From positions 1,054,001-1,118,000 of the forward strand of contig NZ_CP046980.1 in NCBI RefSeq assembly GCF_030408395.1: a DNA stretch of 64,000 nucleotides, given 5' to 3'. The notes beneath the pieces were generated by a model, which was not told the DNA's origin, did not search any database, and worked only from the letters and a program-made list of their open reading frames with translations. Of the stretch, positions 1 through 9,200 are shown piece by piece. This DNA is from Corynebacterium aquatimens. GTDB taxonomy: Bacteria > Actinomycetota > Actinomycetes > Mycobacteriales > Mycobacteriaceae. The number at the start of each line of letters is the position of its first letter. Position 1 is the first letter of the stretch. A program made the translations under genes and the position numbers.

Positions 1-546
1 GATCGCCGGGCGGACCAGCGGCAGCGTGACGGTGCGCAGGGTGGTCCATGAGCTTGCCCCGGACACGCGCGCGGCCAGTTCCAGGTCACGGGGGACCTTG
101 CGCAGCGCAGCGGCCATGATCACGTAGACGATGGGGTACGCATGCAGCGTGAGGAGGAAGATTACGCCGTCCGCGCCGTAGATGTTCCAGATCTGGTGGT
201 CTGTAAACGAGTTGAACCCTTGGTTGCGTCCGAACAGTTGAATCCACGCGATCGCCCCCACGAACGGCGGAACCAGCAGCGGCGATAACAGCAGCATCCG
301 CGCGAAGTGCGAACCGCGGATGGTGGTGCGCTCCACGACGATCGCCCCGACCGTGCCCACCGCAACCGCTAGGACCGACGAAAGGAACGTTGAATAAAAA
401 GAATTCCACGCCGCGCGGGGTAGCCCTTGCTCCATGAGCACTGGGATTTGGTTTCCACCCAGCGCTAAGCCCACCACCAGCGCGAGCGGGGTAATGAAGA
501 CGCCGGCGGCGATCAGCCACGTGCCGACTCTGAAAAGCGATGGCAT
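1..546 (-). CDS. ABC transporter permease, ferric-iron/thiamine type (3' end outside window)
   Basis: The N-terminal 182 residues are present, starting MPSLFRVGTW at the ATG at 546; the protein runs off the left edge. At least three hydrophobic segments are visible (about residues 8-30, 52-75 and 84-105). The stretch AVGTVGAIVVERTT followed by LLLSPLLVPPFVGAIAWIQL is typical of FbpB/ThiP-type permeases of the binding-protein-dependent transport superfamily. The EAA-loop-like sequence LELAARVSGASSWTTLRTVTL lies near residue 165, where the ATPase would dock. It probably moves ferric iron or a small organic cation across the cytoplasmic membrane with a binding protein and an ATPase outside the window. 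The substrate cannot be decided from this fragment. Confidence 0.8.
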   Translation of the reverse strand, partial: MPSLFRVGTWLIAAGVFITPLALVVGLALGGNQIPVLMEQGLPRAAWNSFYSTFLSSVLAVAVGTVGAIVVERTTIRGSHFARMLLLSPLLVPPFVGAIAWIQLFGRNQGFNSFTDHQIWNIYGADGVIFLLTLHAYPIVYVIMAAALRKVPRDLELAARVSGASSWTTLRTVTLPLVRPAI

Positions 547-617
547 TGCTTAAAAATACACTGCCGAAAAAAGTGTTGCTTCAAAATGCCCGCCCACCGC
601 GCCAGCGGAAGCGGCGG

Positions 618-1151
618 TTACGCGCCCACTTCGCCCGTCGTGCCGGGGCCCAAACGCTTGGCGACGCGGCGCGCATCAGTCCATGATTGTGACAGTTCCG
701 TGGCCCGCTGATCGGCCACGCGGATCAGCTTCTCCAGCTCGCGGCGCCCGTGGCCGTCGTTAGCAAGGTAGGCATCCACGCGGTGAATGAACCTGCGCGA
801 CGACGCCAGCCGCAGGTGGAAATCCTCAATTTCCGGCACGTTAGAGGTGTTAGAGACCAGCTGCGGGTAGGTCAGGGTTCGGTCCGCGATCGCGTCAGTG
901 GAACTACCGTGCGCCATTTCGTCGAACTCATCAATGATCTGCGCGATGTCATCGCGCGCAACGCGTAACGACGCCCGTAAAGCCTCCAACTCCGGATTCA
1001 CCGCACCCTGGCGGAACAGCAAGAAGGTGATGAGCGCGAACACGGTCGCGATGACCAGGCCCGGCCAGGAAAAACGAAACACGAACGCGATCGCGATCAC
1101 TATGGCGACGGTGAGCCAGAGTGCTTGGTAGTAGCCTCGTTGCTTATCCAC
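618..1151 (-). CDS. Conserved membrane protein with two N-terminal helices
   Basis: The product is 177 aa. Two hydrophobic helices with a short turn lie at about residues 9-27 and 29-46, followed by a charged, mainly helical cytoplasmic part with the pattern LRVARDDIAQIIDEFDEMAH, suggestive of a coiled coil. I recognise no catalytic motif. The stop of the gene upstream in the same orientation is 30 bases away, so the two are probably co-transcribed. It looks like a corynebacterial protein of unknown function; a membrane-anchored scaffold is one guess. Confidence 0.75.
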   Translation of the reverse strand: MDKQRGYYQALWLTVAIVIAIAFVFRFSWPGLVIATVFALITFLLFRQGAVNPELEALRASLRVARDDIAQIIDEFDEMAHGSSTDAIADRTLTYPQLVSNTSNVPEIEDFHLRLASSRRFIHRVDAYLANDGHGRRELEKLIRVADQRATELSQSWTDARRVAKRLGPGTTGEVGA

Positions 1152-1181
1152 GGGTGTGCCGTTCTCGTTTATTACAGTGCT

Positions 1182-1958
1182 CTATCCACCGCACCCGCAC
1201 GAGCCGCCGCAGCCACCGCAGCCGCCGCCTGACGGCGTCGCGATCGATGCAGCCATGACCGCCCGGCCCGCGATCACGGACCCCGTCGCGGGAACGCCGG
1301 CGTCGCCTACGACGTTTGCGTCGTAAGCGACGCAAACGTCAAAGGGGAACGCCGCATCCACCGTCGCGTGGATGAAACGCTGCCCGGTCAAGCCGTTGGT
1401 CCGACACGTTGCCTCGCGGACGCGCGCGGAAAACTCTGCGCCAGCGTCGGGTGCGGCACCCCCGGAGCCTTCGGCGACAGCGCGGGCACTCGGGGAGTCA
1501 ATAACGCCGACGTCCTTGCCGGTCTCCTCCTGGTACGCCTCCACGGAGTCGTAGACCTGTGCGTCCAGCGCGAGCGCCGTGATGCCGACTTCCTGCCAGG
1601 GCAACGTCGGCTCGTCGACAAGCAGGGGCCCTTGAGCCAAGTTGACCGTGAGAGTGCTGATGATGCTGCCTGCAGGGTCGGCGATTTCCGCGAGCGCGAC
1701 CACGTCATTGAGCATGGTGATGTGTGCCTGCGCGCGTGCTGCAGACTCGAAGCCCGCGTAGGTGGAGAACGGCTCTACGGCGAGAATGTTCAGCTGCGCG
1801 CCGCAGACATCGTTGAACTGGATCAGCTGGCCGCCGCGAACCTCACCGGTCACCGCGAGCTGGTTCGAGGCGATCGCCGCCTCCACCGCGTCCTGCCACC
1901 GCGGGAAGTTCATCCCGATGCTGGAAAGATCGCTGCTGTTCACTCCTGTTGTTGTCAT
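1182..1958 (-). CDS. Hypothetical protein with Cys/Gly-rich C-terminal tail
   Basis: The product is 258 aa and not recognised. There is no signal peptide or membrane segment. The body looks globular, with mixed alpha/beta composition. The last 15 residues are only Gly, Cys and one Ser, with four Cys in CGGCGGSCGCGG spacing, which could bind a metal or be modified. Other Cys are scattered (for example in DVCGAQL and REATCRTNG). The gene is divergent from hflX across about 100 bases and probably leads an operon with the two-helix membrane protein downstream. Confidence 0.7.
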   Translation of the reverse strand: MTTTGVNSSDLSSIGMNFPRWQDAVEAAIASNQLAVTGEVRGGQLIQFNDVCGAQLNILAVEPFSTYAGFESAARAQAHITMLNDVVALAEIADPAGSIISTLTVNLAQGPLLVDEPTLPWQEVGITALALDAQVYDSVEAYQEETGKDVGVIDSPSARAVAEGSGGAAPDAGAEFSARVREATCRTNGLTGQRFIHATVDAAFPFDVCVAYDANVVGDAGVPATGSVIAGRAVMAASIATPSGGGCGGCGGSCGCGG

Positions 1959-2060
1959 GCCCCAAGCTTACATTTCACCCACCGGAGGCTTTGCGCGCGG
2001 AGGCGCTGGGGATCGTCGATAAGCAACTGTCTGTGGCTGGTGTGCAACAATGAGGGCCTA

Positions 2061-3617
2061 ATGACAGATTCGTACACTTCTTCTGATTCCCCCGACGCTG
2101 AGCGCGACGCGCTGCTCGCGGAGGCCTTCCACGACTATGACGAGCCTTCTGTGGGCACCCTGGACTTGGAAGAGCGCAATGCTTTTCGACGGGTCACCTC
2201 CGCCACCGAGCTCCGCTCCGAAGAACAGGCCGACGGCTACGAGGTGGAGTACCGCAAACTGCGCCTCGAGCAAGTCATCCTCGTGGGCGTGTGGACCGAA
2301 GGGTCAACCGCCGAAGTTGAGGCGAACATGCAGGAACTTGCCGCGCTGGCGCAAACCGCGGGCGCGGAGGTCGTGGAGATGCTCTATCAGAAGCGCGACA
2401 AGCCACACGCCGGGACCTACATCGGCTCCGGTAAGGTCGCGGAGCTGCGCGACATCGTGCATGCGACCGGCGCCGACACCGTGATCTGCGATGGTGAGCT
2501 GTCCCCAGGCCAGCTGGTCGCGCTGGAGGAGGCGCTGAAGATCAAAGTGATCGACCGCACCATGCTCATCCTGGACATCTTTGCCCAGCACGCGAAGTCC
2601 AAAGAAGGTAAAGCGCAGGTGTCGCTGGCGCAGATGGAATACCTGTACACGCGCACGCGTGGTTGGGGTGGCAACCTGTCGCGCCAGGCCGGTGGCCGCG
2701 CCGGTTCCAACGGCGGTGTGGGCCTGCGCGGCCCCGGTGAAACCCGCATTGAGGCCGATCGCCGCCGCCTGCGCACGGAGATGGCGAAGCTGCGCCACGA
2801 GCTCGCGGACATGAAGACCGCCCGCGACATCAAGCGCGCGAAGCGTGCGCGCTCCACGGTGCCAAAAATCGCTATCGCCGGGTACACCAACGCCGGCAAA
2901 TCCTCACTTATCAACGCCATGACCGGCGCGGGAGTGCTCGTCGAAGATGCGCTGTTTGCAACGCTGGACCCGTCCACGCGACGCGCCACGCTTGCTGATG
3001 GCCGCGCGGTTGTTTTAACCGACACCGTCGGGTTTGTCCGCCACCTGCCGACGCAGCTCGTTGAGGCATTCAAGTCCACCCTGGAAGAAGTCACCGGCGC
3101 CGATCTGGTGCTGCACGTTGTCGACGGGTCCGACCCGTTCCCGCTCAAGCAGATCCAGGCGGTGAGCGAGGTGCTCGCCGACATCGTGCGTGACACCGAT
3201 GAGACCATTCCGCCCGAAATCATCGTGGTGAACAAGATCGACGCTGCTGACCCGCTTGTGTTGGCTGAGCTGCGGCACGCATTCGCCGATGCCGGCCGCG
3301 ACGCTGTCTTTGTCTCCGCCCACACCGGTGAGGGCATCGACGAGCTTGAGCAGCGCATCGAGATGTTCCTGAACACGTTGGACGCGCACGTCACCCTTCT
3401 CGTGCCCTACACGCGCGGCGACGTGGTCTCGCGCGTCCACGAAGAGGGCACCGTCCGCAGCGAGTCCTACGAGGCCGAGGGCACGCTTATCGACGTCCGC
3501 CTGCCCCGCATCGTCGCCGACCAGTACGCCGAGTTCGCGATCAGCCCGGAACCTTCTGCCGGGGAGGACTCAGGAGAACAAAGCTGGGTCGGCCAGGACG
3601 ACCTCGATGCCGGATGA
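2061..3617 (+). CDS. hflX: GTPase HflX
   Basis: HflX is a ribosome-associated GTPase that splits stalled or heat-damaged 70S ribosomes. The 518-aa product has the N-terminal HflX domain (about residues 75-255, with GTYIGSGKV and the glycine-rich GGVGLRGPGETRIE), then a G domain with G1 GYTNAGKSSL, G3 DTVGF and G4 NKID. An upstream in-frame reading frame reaches back past 1400, but the ATG at 2061 matches the family start and the upstream part is antisense to the Cys/Gly-tail gene. The 3' end overlaps the convergent sugR gene by 48 bases. One copy of the overrepresented 11-mer lies in the gene (3485-3495) and one just upstream (2014-2024). Confidence 0.95.
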   Translation: MTDSYTSSDSPDAERDALLAEAFHDYDEPSVGTLDLEERNAFRRVTSATELRSEEQADGYEVEYRKLRLEQVILVGVWTEGSTAEVEANMQELAALAQTAGAEVVEMLYQKRDKPHAGTYIGSGKVAELRDIVHATGADTVICDGELSPGQLVALEEALKIKVIDRTMLILDIFAQHAKSKEGKAQVSLAQMEYLYTRTRGWGGNLSRQAGGRAGSNGGVGLRGPGETRIEADRRRLRTEMAKLRHELADMKTARDIKRAKRARSTVPKIAIAGYTNAGKSSLINAMTGAGVLVEDALFATLDPSTRRATLADGRAVVLTDTVGFVRHLPTQLVEAFKSTLEEVTGADLVLHVVDGSDPFPLKQIQAVSEVLADIVRDTDETIPPEIIVVNKIDAADPLVLAELRHAFADAGRDAVFVSAHTGEGIDELEQRIEMFLNTLDAHVTLLVPYTRGDVVSRVHEEGTVRSESYEAEGTLIDVRLPRIVADQYAEFAISPEPSAGEDSGEQSWVGQDDLDAG

Positions 3618-4361
3618 TTCCAGATCGGCTACGAAGGAGTCCGGCGCCTTCGTATCCGTGATCACGGCGTCGAGTGATGCCAAGGGCGCGAAGCTCACGG
3701 CGTAGTTGTTGCCAAGTTTCGTGGAGTCGCACAGCGCGACTACGCGCGAGGCGTTGGTGACCATGGAGGATTTCACTGCGGCCTCCTGGGGGTCGGCGGT
3801 GGACAGGCCGCTGGGGATTGAGAGCGCATTCGTGCCGATGAACGCCACGTCCGCGCTGAGCAGCGCCAGGGTGCGCAACGCGGTGTCACCGACGATGGCG
3901 TGGGTGAGGGCGCGCACGGTTCCGCCAAGCAACTGCACGCTGACCTGGTCGCTGGACAGCTGCAGCGCGATCGGCCACGAGTTGGTCACGTAGGAATGCC
4001 GACGGGCAATCTCATCGCCAGCAAAAAGCTCGGCCAGCATCTGGATCGTCGTGCCGGAGTCGAGGAACACGGTGCCGGGCTCTTCCGGAAGATACGCCAG
4101 CGCCTCGCGCGCGATGGCCTTCTTCGCAGCCGCGGACGTCCGGTAGCGGGCCTCCATGGTGAGCTCGGCGGTCAGGAACGAGGAACTCGGAACCGCGCCG
4201 CCGTGGACGCGTTGCACCATCCCTTCGTTGTCAAGCGCGGCGAGATCCCTGCGAATAGTCTCCGCGGTGACGCCGAATTCCTCCGCGAGGCGCGTGACGT
4301 TAACGCGGCCTTCAACAGCGGTCAGCGACGCGATCTGGCGGCGGCGTTCTTCGGTGTGCAT
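3570..4361 (-). CDS. sugR: DeoR-family transcriptional regulator SugR
   Basis: The 263-aa product has an N-terminal DeoR helix-turn-helix (about residues 5-57: RRRQIASLTAVEGRVNVTRL, then TAETIRRDL) and a C-terminal sugar-phosphate-sensing domain with DSGTTIQML, GTNAL and CDSTKLG. The position directly next to lexA and the near-identical N-terminus identify it as SugR, which in C. glutamicum represses PTS and glycolytic genes and responds to sugar phosphates. There it is followed by fruK/ptsI genes; here it converges on hflX with a 48-base overlap, so its targets must lie elsewhere. Confidence 0.88.
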   Translation of the reverse strand: MHTEERRRQIASLTAVEGRVNVTRLAEEFGVTAETIRRDLAALDNEGMVQRVHGGAVPSSSFLTAELTMEARYRTSAAAKKAIAREALAYLPEEPGTVFLDSGTTIQMLAELFAGDEIARRHSYVTNSWPIALQLSSDQVSVQLLGGTVRALTHAIVGDTALRTLALLSADVAFIGTNALSIPSGLSTADPQEAAVKSSMVTNASRVVALCDSTKLGNNYAVSFAPLASLDAVITDTKAPDSFVADLESSGIEVVLADPALFS

Positions 4362-4421
4362 TCATGAAACCTTCGGATAGACCGCGTGGGCTGCGACCGG
4401 GACATCGAGTTGCCGCAAAAG

Positions 4422-5099
4422 TTACAGCTTGCGCAGGACGGATACTACGCGTCCCATAATCTCAGCTTCGTCGGCCTTGATGGGGGAGAATGCGTCATTG
4501 TGGGGGAGGAGCCATACCCCCGTTGAGTCCTTGTGGAACTCCTTGACCGTTGCCTCGCCCTCAATAAGCGCGGCAACGAAATCCCCTTCCTCCGCCGTCT
4601 GCTGGGAGCGCACCGCAACCCAGTCCCCGTCCAAAATGCCCGCGTCCTGCATGGACTGGCCGACAACCTGCAGCAAGAAGAGTTCGCCGTCACCCACGAG
4701 CTCTTCCGGCAGCGGGAAGTAATCATTGATGTTTTCTTCAGCGGTGATTGGGACCCCAGCCGCGATCTGACCAACAATGGGGATGTAGCGCGGGGCCGCG
4801 GCCTCTTCGGGTGCGGGCGTCTGCTTCTTTTGCGCAGATTTCTTCCGCAGCGGATCCGTCTCCGGCAGGTGGCGCAGATCCACGGCGCGCGGCTTGTTTG
4901 GGTCGCGGCGCAGGAACCCCTTCTTCTCTAATTCCTTGAGCTGATACGCAACCGACGATGTTGACTGCAAACCCGCCGCATCACCGATCTCACGGATGCT
5001 TGGCGGGTATCCGCGCAGGACAACCGCGTCCTGAATAACCTCCAGGATCCGGCGTTGCCTGTCGCTCAGGCCGTTAGGGTCTCTCTTCTGTCGTGCCAT
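4422..5099 (-). CDS. lexA: LexA repressor
   Basis: LexA is the SOS repressor that self-cleaves when bound to activated RecA. The N-terminal winged helix has LSDRQRRILEVIQ and GYPPSIREIGDAAGL. The self-cleavage Ala-Gly lies in VGQIAAGVPI. The catalytic Ser is in VGQSMQDAGILDGD and the Lys in EGEATVKEF. I chose the ATG at 5099 (MARQKRD, 225 aa) because GGAGAGGA stands 5-6 bases upstream; an ATG at 5129 would add ten residues but has a weak ribosome site. It is divergent from divS, and the shared spacer carries TCGAACA/TGTTCGA half-sites, so autoregulation is expected. Confidence 0.95.
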   Translation of the reverse strand: MARQKRDPNGLSDRQRRILEVIQDAVVLRGYPPSIREIGDAAGLQSTSSVAYQLKELEKKGFLRRDPNKPRAVDLRHLPETDPLRKKSAQKKQTPAPEEAAAPRYIPIVGQIAAGVPITAEENINDYFPLPEELVGDGELFLLQVVGQSMQDAGILDGDWVAVRSQQTAEEGDFVAALIEGEATVKEFHKDSTGVWLLPHNDAFSPIKADEAEIMGRVVSVLRKL

Positions 5100-5166
5100 G
5101 GCGTTCCTCTCCGAGTGTTCCTCATTCAACTTTTCTACCTACCGTTCTACCACGGTATGGCAATTG

Positions 5167-5266
5167 TGTTCGATATTTTCCGCCCACGTGTGGACAAATG
5201 TTTCGCGTGTTGCTATAACTCGAACATAGCATCTAATTAGAACATTCGCGCGAACAAAGTGTTCGA
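5167..5266. promoter_or_regulatory. lexA/divS control region with LexA half-sites
   Basis: Three LexA-type half-sites occur: TGTTCGA at 5167-5173, TCGAACA at 5220-5226, and an inverted pair CGAACA-AAG-TGTTCG at 5251-5265. The recalled corynebacterial SOS box has the same arms separated by two bases; here the spacer is three. The middle half-site abuts the divS -10 element, which suits repression. Confidence 0.5.
5191..5219 (+). promoter_or_regulatory. Predicted divS promoter
   Basis: TGGACA (5191-5196) and TATAAC (5214-5219) are separated by 17 bases, with TG one base before the -10 hexamer (extended -10). The transcript would start about 95 bases before the divS ATG, and a LexA half-site begins at 5220. 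Confidence 0.55.
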
Positions 5267-5319
5267 GAGTGTCGGAGCGAAAATTACACTTGGTTGCAAC
5301 AGTAGAAAGGAATCTCATT

Positions 5320-5685
5320 ATGACCATCGCAGTACGCAATCCCCGCACCGCAAACGTACCTGCTGGTTCGATTCACCGCGCGCCGCAGCCGGCGGATGTG
5401 TGGGATATTCCTGAGCGAACGCAGCACCGCCGGGCCGATCATGTTCGAACTTTAGGCGAGTTTAATCGAAACCCTGAGCCCTACCGGGACATTGCCGAAC
5501 CAACACGGGCGGGGATCGAAACGAAGATCGAAAAACAGCATGAAGCGCGCGCCGCAACGCTCATGGGCACAATGCTGGGCCTCGCGCTCATCGTGGGCGC
5601 AGCGTTTAGCGGCATGTTCTCCGCTGAAGAGCCAGCCCCAGCCGCGCCAGCGGCGCCCAACGTCGTCTCCGCCAGCGTGAGGTAG
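5320..5685 (+). CDS. divS: DivS-like SOS cell-division suppressor
   Basis: The 121-aa product begins at the ATG at 5320 with the ribosome site AGAAAGGA eight bases upstream. The N-terminal 75 residues are polar and cytoplasmic-looking, one membrane helix spans about residues 80-100 ([20 protein letters not shown]), and a short Ala/Pro-rich tail follows. Divergence from lexA with nrdR downstream matches C. glutamicum divS, an SOS-induced gene whose product stops septation. Sequence similarity alone would be weak; the call rests on position, size and the single helix. Confidence 0.72.
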   Translation: MTIAVRNPRTANVPAGSIHRAPQPADVWDIPERTQHRRADHVRTLGEFNRNPEPYRDIAEPTRAGIETKIEKQHEARAATLMGTMLGLALIVGAAFSGMFSAEEPAPAAPAAPNVVSASVR

Positions 5686-5695
5686 TCCGCGCCTC

Positions 5696-5720
5696 GCCCC
5701 CACATCGTGGGGGCATTTTT
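5696..5720 (+). terminator. Rho-independent terminator after divS
   Basis: An 8-bp stem GCCCCCAC/GTGGGGGC with a 3-base loop is followed by CATTTTT. It separates divS from nrdR. Confidence 0.85.
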
Positions 5721-5773
5721 ATGCTTATCGACGCCCACCGTCCCCACACCCGCGGGCGAGTACAATTTCGAGC

Positions 5774-6229
5774 GTGCATTGCCCTTTCTGCCATAACCAG
5801 AACTCCCGCGTCGCTGACTCGCGCCTGATTGACGCGGGCGCATCCATCCGCCGACGCAGAGAATGCACAGAATGCGGCGGCCGCTTTACGACGATTGAGA
5901 AGGCGATCTTGACCGTCGTCAAGCGAAACGGCGTGAGTGAGCCCTTCGACCGTGACAAGCTGATCGTTGGCGTGCGCCGCGCGTGCCAAGGCCGCGACGT
6001 GTCGGATGACGCGCTGAAGCGGCTGGCGCAAGAGGTCGAAGAAACCGTGCGCAGCCACGGCAGCTCCCAGGTCGATTCCAACGACATCGGCCTGGCGATC
6101 CTCGAACCTCTGCGCGTCCTCGACGAGGTCGCGTACCTGCGCTTCGCCTCCGTGTATAAGTCCTTCGAAAGCGCCGACGACTTCGAGTCCGAAATCCGAC
6201 TGATGCGCCGCCGCGACCGCGACCTCTGA
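5774..6229 (+). CDS. nrdR: Transcriptional repressor NrdR
   Basis: NrdR senses ATP/dATP and represses ribonucleotide reductase genes. The 151-aa product has an N-terminal zinc ribbon (CPFC at residues 3-6 and CTEC near 31-34) and an ATP-cone domain (about residues 49-139, starting [16 protein letters not shown]). It starts with GTG. TACAAT at 5761-5766 lies seven bases before the start codon, so the message is probably leaderless. It follows the divS terminator and is its own transcription unit. Confidence 0.95.
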   Translation: MHCPFCHNQNSRVADSRLIDAGASIRRRRECTECGGRFTTIEKAILTVVKRNGVSEPFDRDKLIVGVRRACQGRDVSDDALKRLAQEVEETVRSHGSSQVDSNDIGLAILEPLRVLDEVAYLRFASVYKSFESADDFESEIRLMRRRDRDL

Positions 6230-6266
6230 CCCGCGCGCCGCGTTCGCACGCGCTGCGCACGCGCCG

Positions 6267-9200
6267 CTAGCTGAGCTTGTCCACCATCTTCTCGATCCGC
6301 CGCTGGCTCACGGGTTTCGCCGTCCCGAGCCGCTGCGCGAACACGCTTACGCGCAGCTCCTCGATGCGCCACAAGATGTCCTTCACCGCGCGCGATTTTT
6401 CGCGGCCCTTAGGCAGGCGGCGAAGCCTCACGTCGAGGTATTCCCGGGCCGCGTCGATGGTTGCCTGGCGCTCGGCGTCGCGGTCGGGGTCCAACGCCAT
6501 GTCCTCGAGCCGCACCCTAATGGCCTGGACGTAGCGGGGGAGGTGCTGCAGGTGCTCCATCCCGTGGATTGTGATCGCGTGCTTGGGTAAAAGAAACGCC
6601 ATCTGCCGGTTGATGTCGTCGATCGCGGGCCCGTGCCAGTTATCCAGCTCGGCCGCGAGGTTCGAGTACTCGACCAGCCCGGGCGCAATCGAAACGATGG
6701 TGCGCCGCACGGCCCCGCTGATGGTGGGTTTGATGGTTTTCACCAGCTCCTCGAACTCCGCGGGCCGTCGCACGGGCCCGCCCGCGGCGAATAGTGCGTC
6801 GCGGATCGCGGCCACGCGCGCGTCTTCCACGAGTCCCGCGGCGCCGCCGTGCGGGTAGTGTTCGACGGCCACGCGTTGCCGCAGCGGCAGTCCTTTGAGC
6901 ATCTGCTGCGTCGACACGTCGATGCGACGCAGCAGCAGCGTCAGCGTCGCGGTCACCATCGAGGCGTCCGCAGCGGCCTTCGTCGGGAAGACTTTCACCC
7001 GCACGCCGCCAGCCGCCGCCTCCAGCGCGGGGTACGCGTCCACTTTGTTGCCCTCGATGGTTGTGGTCACGGTCTCAGGGACGTCGCCAAGCGTATCGAC
7101 GGTCCACTCCCGCACCACATCCGTCTCCGAGCGCTTCCCAGCCTTTGCCACCGACGAATGAATCTGCCCCGCGCGCCTTGTCTTCAGCGCCTGAAGGTCC
7201 TTGTCATGATCGGTGATTTTTCCGCGCCGATCGACAGCCGCGAACGTCATCCGCAGATGACCCGGCACCGCCTCCGGCCGGAAATCTGCCGCCGCGATTC
7301 CGTGCCCGCCCATCGACTGCAGGATGTGCGCCAGCTGCTCGACGACGCGCCCTTGCCCCGGCACTGCCTTCGCCAGAGCGCGCGCGGCGTAGTCGGGCGC
7401 CGGCACGACGGTCTTGCGCAGCGCCTTCGGCAGCGTGCGGATGAGCTCAGTGAACAGCTCCAACCGCAGCCCCGGAACCAGCCAGTCGAATCCGTCGTCT
7501 TTCAGCCCCGCCAGAAGAGGTACGGGCACCATGACGGTGACTCCGTCGAAGGGGTCGCCCGGCTCAAACTTGTACTGCAGCTCGTAGTCGATGGTGCCCT
7601 GCCGCCACGAGTCGGGAAACGCGAGCTTCGCGCTATCCAGCGCGCCGCCGCCGGCAGCACCACCGTCGCTGGCGGCAGCGCCAGCGCCGCCAGCACTACC
7701 TTCGCCCCTTCCGTCGCTGGCGGCAGCGCCAGCGCCGCCAGCGAAGCCGGCGGACTCGGTGCGGTAGGAGCCGTCGTGAAGCATGTGTGCCCCCACGTCC
7801 TCCGCAATGAGCGCGTTCGGGTCAAAGTCCAAAAAGGCCGGGTCTTCGCGGCGTTTCTTTTTCCACCAGGCGTCGAAGTGACGTCCGGTTGCGACGCCAG
7901 CGGGCACGCGGGCGTCGTAGAATTCAAATAGCGTTTCCTCATCCACGACGACGCCGCGGCGGCGGATTTTCTCTTCGATCTCCGCGGCCTGCTCTAAAAG
8001 AGCCGCGTTGTGGGCCGCGAACTTGTGGTGGGTGGTCCATTCACCGTCGACGAGCGCGTGGCGGATGAACATGTCGCGCGCGCCTTCCGCGTCCACGCGG
8101 TGATACGGCACGAGCCGATCCGCGACGATGGTCACGCCGTAGAGCAAGGACTTCTGGTGCACCATCGGCGCGGCACGCTTGCGTGACCACACGGGCTCGG
8201 AATATGAGTGTTTCAGCAGGTCACGCGCGAGCTTTTCCACCCACGCCGGGTCGATCGCGGCAACGTCGCGCGCCCACAGGCGAGTCGTCTCCACGAGCTC
8301 CGCCGCCATCACGAACTCCGGCGGTTTCTTCGCCAGCGCAGAGCCAGGGAAGATCATGAACCGCGTCCCGCGCGCGCCCTTGAATTCCTTCGAGTTGCCG
8401 TCGCGCGCGCCAATGTTGGACAACAGGCCGCTCAGCAGCGCCTGGTGGATTTCCTTCGGGTCGCGCGCCGTGCCGGCTTGATCCTGTGCCCAGCCCAGTT
8501 GCTTCTCGACGTCCCTCAGCTGCCGCACCAGGTCATACCACTCCCGGATACGCATGTAGTGGAGGTATTCCTTCTTCATGCGTTTGCGGAACGCGTTGCC
8601 GGACAGTTCGTCGCGCGCGTCCTTCAGGTAGTCCCACAGGTTCAGCGTGGAGATAAAGTCAGAGGTTTTATCCCTAAACCGTGCGTGGGCTTGGTCGGCC
8701 TGGGCCTGGAATTCCAGTGGCCGCTCGCGCACGTCCTGAATGGTCATGTTGGCCACGATGACCGTGACGTCTTCGAGCACGCCTAGCCGGTTGGCCTCGA
8801 CCAGCATGCGGGCCATGCGCGGGTCGACGGGGATCTTCGCCAGATCGCGCCCGATCGACGTGAGCGTGGGCGCGTCGTTGCTCTCGCGGTCGGTGATCGC
8901 GCCGAGCTCATGCAACAGCAGCAGGCCATCGCGGATCGCTTTCGGGTCCGGCGGCTGGATGAACGGGAACTCCGAAATGTCGCCTAAGCGCAGCGAGATC
9001 ATTTGCAAGATCACGCTCGCCAGGTTGGTGCGCAAGATCTCCGGGTCGGTGAATTCCGGACGCGCCTCAAAGTTCGCCTCCGAGTACAAACGAATCGCAA
9101 TACCGTCCGCGATACGCCCCGAACGCCCTGATCGCTGGTTCGCGCTGGCTTGCGAGATCTCCTCGATGGGCAGTCGCTGCACCTTGGTGCGCGTCGAGTA

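Noticed and set aside
1368-2060. Upstream extension of the hflX reading frame (open from 1368)
   Set aside because: It is antisense to the Cys/Gly-tail gene and its translation is Arg/Cys-rich without family similarity. HflX homologues begin near 2061.
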